Source: Streptomyces griseus
GTDB taxonomy: Bacteria; Actinomycetota; Actinomycetes; Streptomycetales; Streptomycetaceae
Length of the DNA stretch: 64,000 nt
Assembly (NCBI RefSeq): GCF_900460065.1
Contig: NZ_UAVD01000028.1
Coordinates: 372,001 to 436,000 of the forward strand
Direction of reading: 5' to 3'
The notes below the pieces were generated by a model. The model was not told the DNA's origin and did not search any database. It was given only the letters and a program-made list of their open reading frames with translations. The position numbers were made by a program, and so were the translations under genes. Positions 59,170-64,000 of this stretch are shown one piece after another (the first letter of the stretch is position 1; each line of letters begins with the position of its first letter).

Positions 59170-60357
59170 GTGAGATCCATCTGGAACGGCGCGATCTCCT
59201 TCGGGCTGGTCAGCATTCCGATCAAGCTGGTCAACGCCACCGAGAACCACTCGATCAGCTTCCGGCAGATCCACCTCGCCGACGGTGGCCGGATCCGGTA
59301 CCGCAAGGTCTGCGAACTGGACGAGCAGGAGGTCTCCGGCAGTGAGACGGGCAAGGCGTACGAGGACGCCGACGGCACGATGATCCCGATCACCGACGAG
59401 GATCTCGCCCAGCTCCCGCTGCCCACGGCGAAGACGATCGAGATCGTCGCCTTCGTCCCCGCCGACCGGATCGACCCCCTCCAGATGGACGCGGCGTACT
59501 ACCTCTCCGCCAACGGGGTCCCGGCCGCCAAGCCGTACACGCTGCTCCGCGAGGCCCTGAAGCGCAGCAACAGGGTCGCCGTCGCCAAGTACGCCCTGCG
59601 CGGCCGCGAACGGCTCGGCATGCTCCGCGTCGTGGGCGAGGTGATCGCCCTGCACGGCCTGCTGTGGCCCGACGAGATCCGGCCTCCCGAGGACGCGGCC
59701 CCGGACGGCGACATCACGGTCCGCGACGCCGAACTCGACCTGGCGGACACCCTGATGAGCACCCTCGGCGAGGTCGACATGGACAGCCTCCACGACGACT
59801 ACCGGGAGGCGGTGGAGGAGCTCGCCGCCGCGAAGGCGTCCGGTGAGAGCGTGCCCCCGGCCGAACCCGAGGACACCGGCGGCGAGGTCATCGACCTGAT
59901 CGCGGCGCTGGAGAACAGCGTGCGGGCGGCCAGGACGTCCCGGGACGACGAGGGCGCGGGCGGCGACGGCGGTGACATGGCCGACGTCCACCCCATCGGG
60001 AGGGGGGCGAAGGCTTCGTCGAAGACGTCCGGGCAGAGCTCCGGGAAGGCCGCGCGGACCACCAAAACCGCGCGGAGGACCACGCACCGCACGCCCACCG
60101 GCAAGACGGTCACCCGCTCCGGAGACTCCACGGCGGAGAAGTCCGCCCCCAAGTCCTCCGGCGCGAAGAAGTCCACGGCGAAGAAGTCCACGGCGAAGAA
60201 GACCGCAGCACAGAAGACGACGGCGCGGAAGACGACGGCGAAAAAAACGACGGCGAAGGGGACCACGGGGACGACGGCCGCGGCCAAGAAGCGGACGTCG
60301 TCGGGCGGCGGCACGGCGAAGAAGTCGGCGTCCTCCCGCAAACGCACCTCGGCCTGA
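59170..60357 (+). CDS. ku: Ku DNA-end-binding protein with Lys/Thr-rich tail
   Basis: A 395-residue Ku. The ring core (1-~255) shows MRSIWNGAISFGLVSIPIKL, YRKVCELDEQEV, FVPADRIDPLQMDAAYYLS and KRSNRVAVAKYALRGRERLGMLRV (key words WNGAISFGLVS, AAYYL, RVAVAKY). Residues ~265-395 form a basic tail full of KKSTAKK, KKTTAKG and similar, like histone H1 or HupS tails, expected to bind DNA. GTG 59170 has GAGGGGTGA upstream. Divergent from ligD over 94 bases. Confidence 0.95.
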   Translation: MRSIWNGAISFGLVSIPIKLVNATENHSISFRQIHLADGGRIRYRKVCELDEQEVSGSETGKAYEDADGTMIPITDEDLAQLPLPTAKTIEIVAFVPADRIDPLQMDAAYYLSANGVPAAKPYTLLREALKRSNRVAVAKYALRGRERLGMLRVVGEVIALHGLLWPDEIRPPEDAAPDGDITVRDAELDLADTLMSTLGEVDMDSLHDDYREAVEELAAAKASGESVPPAEPEDTGGEVIDLIAALENSVRAARTSRDDEGAGGDGGDMADVHPIGRGAKASSKTSGQSSGKAARTTKTARRTTHRTPTGKTVTRSGDSTAEKSAPKSSGAKKSTAKKSTAKKTAAQKTTARKTTAKKTTAKGTTGTTAAAKKRTSSGGGTAKKSASSRKRTSA

Positions 60358-60600
60358 CGGAGGCCCGCCCTGACCGTGGGGCGGCCCGAGGAGGGCGCGC
60401 GTCCTGTCGGAATGCGCCCTGTCGGGCGCGCGGCCCCGACGGAGCGCCGGCCCGACGCTCACCAGCCCCGGCCGCACCTCGCCTCGGCCCCCGGCCGACG
60501 GTGTGCGCCCGCCCGCCCGAGCGCCAACCGGGGCCGTCCCCCCGGCCGTCGGCGCATCCCCGCCGCCCCGCTGTCCTCCGTCCCCCGTACGCTACGGCCC

Positions 60601-62460
60601 ATGAGCGCAGAGGCCCCCTCGGGACGGGTGATCGACGGCCGCTTCACGCTGGTGGAGCGGCTCGGCAGCGGTGGCATGGGCATGGTCTGGCGGGCCCGCG
60701 ACGAGGCGCTCCACCGCGATGTCGCCCTCAAGGAGGTACGGCCCCCGGACCCGGCGCTCGCGGAGTACGACCCCGAAGGCGCCCGCACCCTGCGCGCCCG
60801 GGTGTTGCGCGAGGCCCGGGCCCTGGCCCGGGTCGACCATCCGAACGTGGTCACCGTCCACCACATCGTCGACCCCGGCGAGGACGGCTACCCGTGGATC
60901 GTGATGGAGCTCGTGGCCGGCTCGTCGCTGCATGACCGGCTCGCCCACGGGCCCATGGAACCCGCCGAGGCCGCCGAGCTGGGACGCGGCATCCTCGCCG
61001 CCCTCCGCGCCGCCCACGCCACCGGCATCCAGCACCGCGACGTCAAGCCCGCCAACGTGCTGCTGCGCCCCGACGGCCGCCCCGTCCTCACGGACTTCGG
61101 CATCGCCGCCATCCGCGAGTCGACCAGCCTCACCGCGACGGGCGCCCTCATCGGCTCGCCCGACTACATAGCCCCCGAGCGGATCCGGGGCACGGAGGGC
61201 GACCCGTCCTCCGACCTCTGGTCGCTCGGCATGATGCTGTACGTGGCCGTCGAGGGCCGCCACCCGCTGCGCCGGGCCACCACCCTGGCCACGCTGGCCG
61301 CCGTGCTCGACGAGGAGGTCCCGCCGCCGACGCGGGCCGGGTCCCTCGCCCCGGTGCTGAACGCGCTCCTCACCAGGGACATCGCCGCCCGCCCGGACGC
61401 CGAGGCCCTCGACCGCCTGCTGGCCGGGGCCGCGCGGCCGGGCGCGAGCCCCGCCCCCACGCCCACGGAGCCCGTACGGGACCGCCCCGCCTCCGCGTGG
61501 CCCGGATCCGTGCACAGCACGCCCACGCAGACGGCCGCCACGCCGCCGCCCCGGCCGGGACCCGCGCCCCGGTCCGTGCCGACGCCCCCGTCACCCGGGT
61601 CCGACCGGACCGGCGGCTCCTTCGCCCCGCCGTCCACGGGCCCCCAGGACCGCGTTCCCACGGGCTACGGCTTCCCGCCCCCCGCCGCCGCCACGTCCGC
61701 ACCCGGCGGCACCCCGTACCGGCAGCCCGCCCCCGGCGCCGACGGCGCCCCGCACGAGCGCCGCCGCCGCGTCGAGCGCAGGGCCTGGCGGATCAGCGCC
61801 GCGTCGTCCGTCGTCTCGGCGGTGGTGATCGCGGGCGCCGTCCTCTGGACCGCCGACCCGTTCTCGTTCCGGGGCTCCGAGGGCGACGACCGCCCCCGCG
61901 ACCGGGCGAGCGCCCCGCAGGCCTCCGCTCCGGCGCCCGCCCCGGTGGCCGACGACGCCGGCGGATCCGCGGACACCGGCGGCTCCGAGGAGGAGGCGCC
62001 GGAGGCCGTGGACCTGCTCACCCCGGACGGGGCGCGGTCGGCGATCAAGGCGATGAAGCCCCTCATGGGCGGGACGAAGGTCACCGACTTCACCCTCTAC
62101 GGCGAGCACGCCTCCGCCGAGGCGCCCCTGAAGTCCAACGCCGCGCTGTACGACCGCTTCAGCTACCGCGACGGCCGGGCGGAGAACGACGACATGGGCG
62201 GCACCCTGACGCCCGGATCCACCACCATCGACCTGGACTCCGTCGACTGGGACGCGCTGCCCGCCCTGCTGAAGTCGGCGGAGAAGACGCTCAACGTCGA
62301 CGAGCCGGAGAGCCGCTACGTGATCGTGGACCCCTCGTCGCCCTTCCACGGAGACCGGCCCGTGCTGCGCGTCTACGTCTCCGACTCGCACGGCGGCGCC
62401 TTCCTCACCGCCGAGCTGGACGGCCGGGTCATCGAGAGGAACCCGCGCCCCAAGGGCTGA
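60601..62460 (+). CDS. Ser/Thr protein kinase, membrane-anchored
   Basis: A 619-residue Hanks-type kinase with all catalytic residues: glycine loop LGSGGMGMVW, Lys44 in DVALKEV, Asp147 in HRDVKPANVLL and DFG at 165-167, GSPDYIAPE. Then a Pro-rich linker, one membrane helix ~397-415 and a ~190-residue extracytoplasmic domain (DLLTPDGARSAIKAMKPLMGGTKVTDF, a start shared with Streptomyces kinases that I cannot name). It has no PASTA repeats. ATG 60601 starts the domain; no ribosome site is evident, and a TACGCT at 60588 may give a leaderless mRNA. Contrast with the pseudokinase at 39987-42698. Confidence 0.93.
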   Translation: MSAEAPSGRVIDGRFTLVERLGSGGMGMVWRARDEALHRDVALKEVRPPDPALAEYDPEGARTLRARVLREARALARVDHPNVVTVHHIVDPGEDGYPWIVMELVAGSSLHDRLAHGPMEPAEAAELGRGILAALRAAHATGIQHRDVKPANVLLRPDGRPVLTDFGIAAIRESTSLTATGALIGSPDYIAPERIRGTEGDPSSDLWSLGMMLYVAVEGRHPLRRATTLATLAAVLDEEVPPPTRAGSLAPVLNALLTRDIAARPDAEALDRLLAGAARPGASPAPTPTEPVRDRPASAWPGSVHSTPTQTAATPPPRPGPAPRSVPTPPSPGSDRTGGSFAPPSTGPQDRVPTGYGFPPPAAATSAPGGTPYRQPAPGADGAPHERRRRVERRAWRISAASSVVSAVVIAGAVLWTADPFSFRGSEGDDRPRDRASAPQASAPAPAPVADDAGGSADTGGSEEEAPEAVDLLTPDGARSAIKAMKPLMGGTKVTDFTLYGEHASAEAPLKSNAALYDRFSYRDGRAENDDMGGTLTPGSTTIDLDSVDWDALPALLKSAEKTLNVDEPESRYVIVDPSSPFHGDRPVLRVYVSDSHGGAFLTAELDGRVIERNPRPKG

Positions 62461-64000
62461 GCGCCGGCCGGATCGAATCCGGAAGCTGCGGCAGGTCCAG
62501 GTCGAACGGGCTCCGCTCGATGACGTACGTGCAACTCGTGTACGTGTAGCCCGGCTGGACCTTCGTCCCCGAGGAGTAGCTGTCCACCCGGGCGGTCGCG
62601 CCCGTACCGTGCTTGTACAGGAAGTGGTACTCCCCGGCGGGGAGCCGCAGCCGGGCCTTCGGGTAGTCCCGGCCGCTCGCCCCGCAGGCCCGCCGCGGGC
62701 CCTCGGACGCGCTGTACCGCTCACAGCCCGCGCAGGCCTTCAGCGTGGCGGTGCCGGTGACCGGGCCGGTGTAGAGCACCTCGACCGCGTTCGGCGCGTC
62801 ATTGCTGATGACCAGCTCCATCCGGGAGCCGCCGGGCCGCTTCGACGGCGGCAGCCGCTTGCCCGCCGCCGGACGGTCGTCGGCGATCTCCGCCGCTATG
62901 GCGATGTTCCGCGCCTGCCGCGCCCGCCCGTCGCTCCGGTACGTCCGCGCGAAATCGGTCAGCGTCGTGCGCGCCGCACCGAACTGCTCGTCCTCGAACT
63001 GGTCGACCCCACAGGCGTACACCCCGTCCACCACGCCCTTGTCGGCATCGCCGCGCAGCGCCTTCACACCCTCGTCGGGGAGGCCGGACGCGGTGGCTCC
63101 CAGGCCCCGCAGCACCTCGGTGGCCGCACACGGCTCGGCCCCCTCCAACGCCGCGACCTGCTCCTTGATCCGCTTCCCGATCGCCGGGCCCACCTGGCGC
63201 GCGGAGGCCGAACCGGGGAACGTGCGCAGCAGCTCTCCCAGCTCCGTGCCGCCGCCGCCCGGCCCGCCCAGACGCGATACGCCGCACCCGTACAACGACG
63301 CGGCGAGGGGCTCGTCGGGCCACGCGGCGAGCGGGCCCAGCAGTTTCTCGTCCACCGAGTCCGGCAGCGTCCGCAGATAGGTCAGCGGCGCGACGGCCTC
63401 ACAGAGCCGCTTCTCGGCGTACGGGGTGGAGACCGCGTCGTAGTACGCCTTCAGGCGGTCCGGGACCAGCTTCGCGGCCCGGGAGCCCGGGTGGTCCTCG
63501 CCGAGCGCGCGATAGGCGTCGAGCGCCCGCTCGTACTCGCCCTTCGCCGCGTCGAACGGCCGTCCCGAAGCCGTCGCGACCCGCTCGTCCCCGGCCGCCA
63601 GCCGGTCCAGCAGCATCTGCTCCCGCGCCTCGTTCCGCGCGGAGCCGTACACCACGGCCCCACCCGTCGGCACGGCCAGCAGCACCACGCCGAGCCCGAC
63701 CGCCACGACGGGCCGCCACGCCCCGCCCAGCGCCGACCGCAGGGCGATCCGGGCCCCGTCGGCGGCAGCCGCCACCAGCACGAGCAGATACCCGGCGAGA
63801 ACGCCCCCGGGCACCCCGTCCGGATCGGCCGGCAACGCCGCCCACAGCAGCACCGCCGTGGCCGCCCAGCACACCGCGGCCCGCGTCCAGCGGCCCAACA
63901 GGGCGTAACCGAGCCCGAGTCCGGTCAGATTGAGCAGCGCCGCGCCGACCGCGCGCAGGGGCGCACCGGGCGGTGGCGGCCCGACGGCCGGCGCGCGGGA
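62429..64000 (-). CDS. Membrane protein with extracytoplasmic Cys-rich domain, 5' end beyond window
   Basis: At least 523 residues. A start (TTG, 63898) can be proposed, but the same frame stays open for the 34 codons to the edge and encodes LLNLTGLGLGYALLG, a membrane-like stretch continuing into the visible helices, so the gene probably begins outside. Then two to three helices, a helical repeat-like part (TTLTDFARTYRSDGRARQARNIAI), and a C-terminal beta-rich Cys domain (KACAGCERYS, RRACGASG, TYTSCTYVIERSPF). Function unknown. Its 3' end overlaps the end of the kinase gene by 32 bases on the opposite strand. Confidence 0.75.
   Translation of the reverse strand, partial: SRAPAVGPPPPGAPLRAVGAALLNLTGLGLGYALLGRWTRAAVCWAATAVLLWAALPADPDGVPGGVLAGYLLVLVAAAADGARIALRSALGGAWRPVVAVGLGVVLLAVPTGGAVVYGSARNEAREQMLLDRLAAGDERVATASGRPFDAAKGEYERALDAYRALGEDHPGSRAAKLVPDRLKAYYDAVSTPYAEKRLCEAVAPLTYLRTLPDSVDEKLLGPLAAWPDEPLAASLYGCGVSRLGGPGGGGTELGELLRTFPGSASARQVGPAIGKRIKEQVAALEGAEPCAATEVLRGLGATASGLPDEGVKALRGDADKGVVDGVYACGVDQFEDEQFGAARTTLTDFARTYRSDGRARQARNIAIAAEIADDRPAAGKRLPPSKRPGGSRMELVISNDAPNAVEVLYTGPVTGTATLKACAGCERYSASEGPRRACGASGRDYPKARLRLPAGEYHFLYKHGTGATARVDSYSSGTKVQPGYTYTSCTYVIERSPFDLDLPQLPDSIRPALSPWGAGSSR

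Noticed and set aside
1-64000. tRNA, rRNA, insertion sequence, integrase or attachment site
   Set aside because: No tRNA T-loop pattern, transposase, integrase or terminal inverted repeat was recognised on either strand.

Overview
The window is chromosomal DNA from a Streptomyces or a very close relative. Support: very high G+C with GC-biased third codon positions, many GTG/TTG starts, many ATGA/GTGA/TTGA stop-start overlaps, a nickel superoxide dismutase with its own signal-peptidase-like maturase, a conservon (cvnABCD), an actinobacterial fused 2-oxoglutarate decarboxylase/dehydrogenase (Kgd), and a Ku gene divergent from a single-domain LigD polymerase gene. I see no tRNA, rRNA, insertion sequence, integrase, phage gene or CRISPR array. 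Most of it reads as core-chromosome sequence with a few accessory-looking cassettes.

1-9.9 kb: a cut membrane acyltransferase and a secreted DUF1023 hydrolase, an alpha/beta hydrolase, sodN divergent from sodX, a CGNR zinc-finger regulator divergent from a methyltransferase, an ECF sigma factor coupled to a membrane protein, and a polar amino-acid ABC importer. 10-19 kb: malic enzyme, a zinc-less dehydrogenase/reductase, a secreted GH5 endoglycoceramidase-like enzyme, an acetyltransferase, a small HTH protein coupled to a stand-alone Clp N-domain protein, and a PadR regulator downstream of a DUF4097 protein. 19-31 kb: kgd, a two-component pair, a spermidine-synthase-like protein, lon with ClgR-like and HspR-like sites, a lipoprotein deacetylase, a GH25 lysozyme and a MarR regulator. 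31-43 kb: a PP2C-like protein, a conservon ending in a styrene-monooxygenase-like flavoprotein, an NlpC/P60 hydrolase and a pseudokinase with a beta-propeller. 43-48 kb: a TetR regulator and two divergent, related diiron proteins separated by a 9-base-periodic repeat. 48-58 kb: an amidase, a PBP/SEDS cell-wall synthase pair, an SH3 protein, a histidine kinase paired with a lipoprotein but no response regulator, a zinc-ribbon protein and a HEAT-repeat protein. 58-64 kb: LigD-Pol and Ku, a Ser/Thr kinase and a membrane protein cut by the right edge.

Themes: envelope building and sensing (Lon, GH25, NlpC, deacetylase, PBP/SEDS pair, three histidine-kinase-type sensors, one kinase and one pseudokinase), metal or oxygen chemistry (Ni-SOD, two diiron proteins, flavin monooxygenase) and central carbon metabolism (Kgd, malic enzyme). 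The best candidates for under-described biology are the divergent diiron-protein locus with its repeat array, the HTH/Clp-N pair with two TGTCAA-N6-TTGAC sites, the conservon with its monooxygenase, the pseudokinase-propeller protein, and a 27-base inverted repeat between the GH25 and MarR genes.
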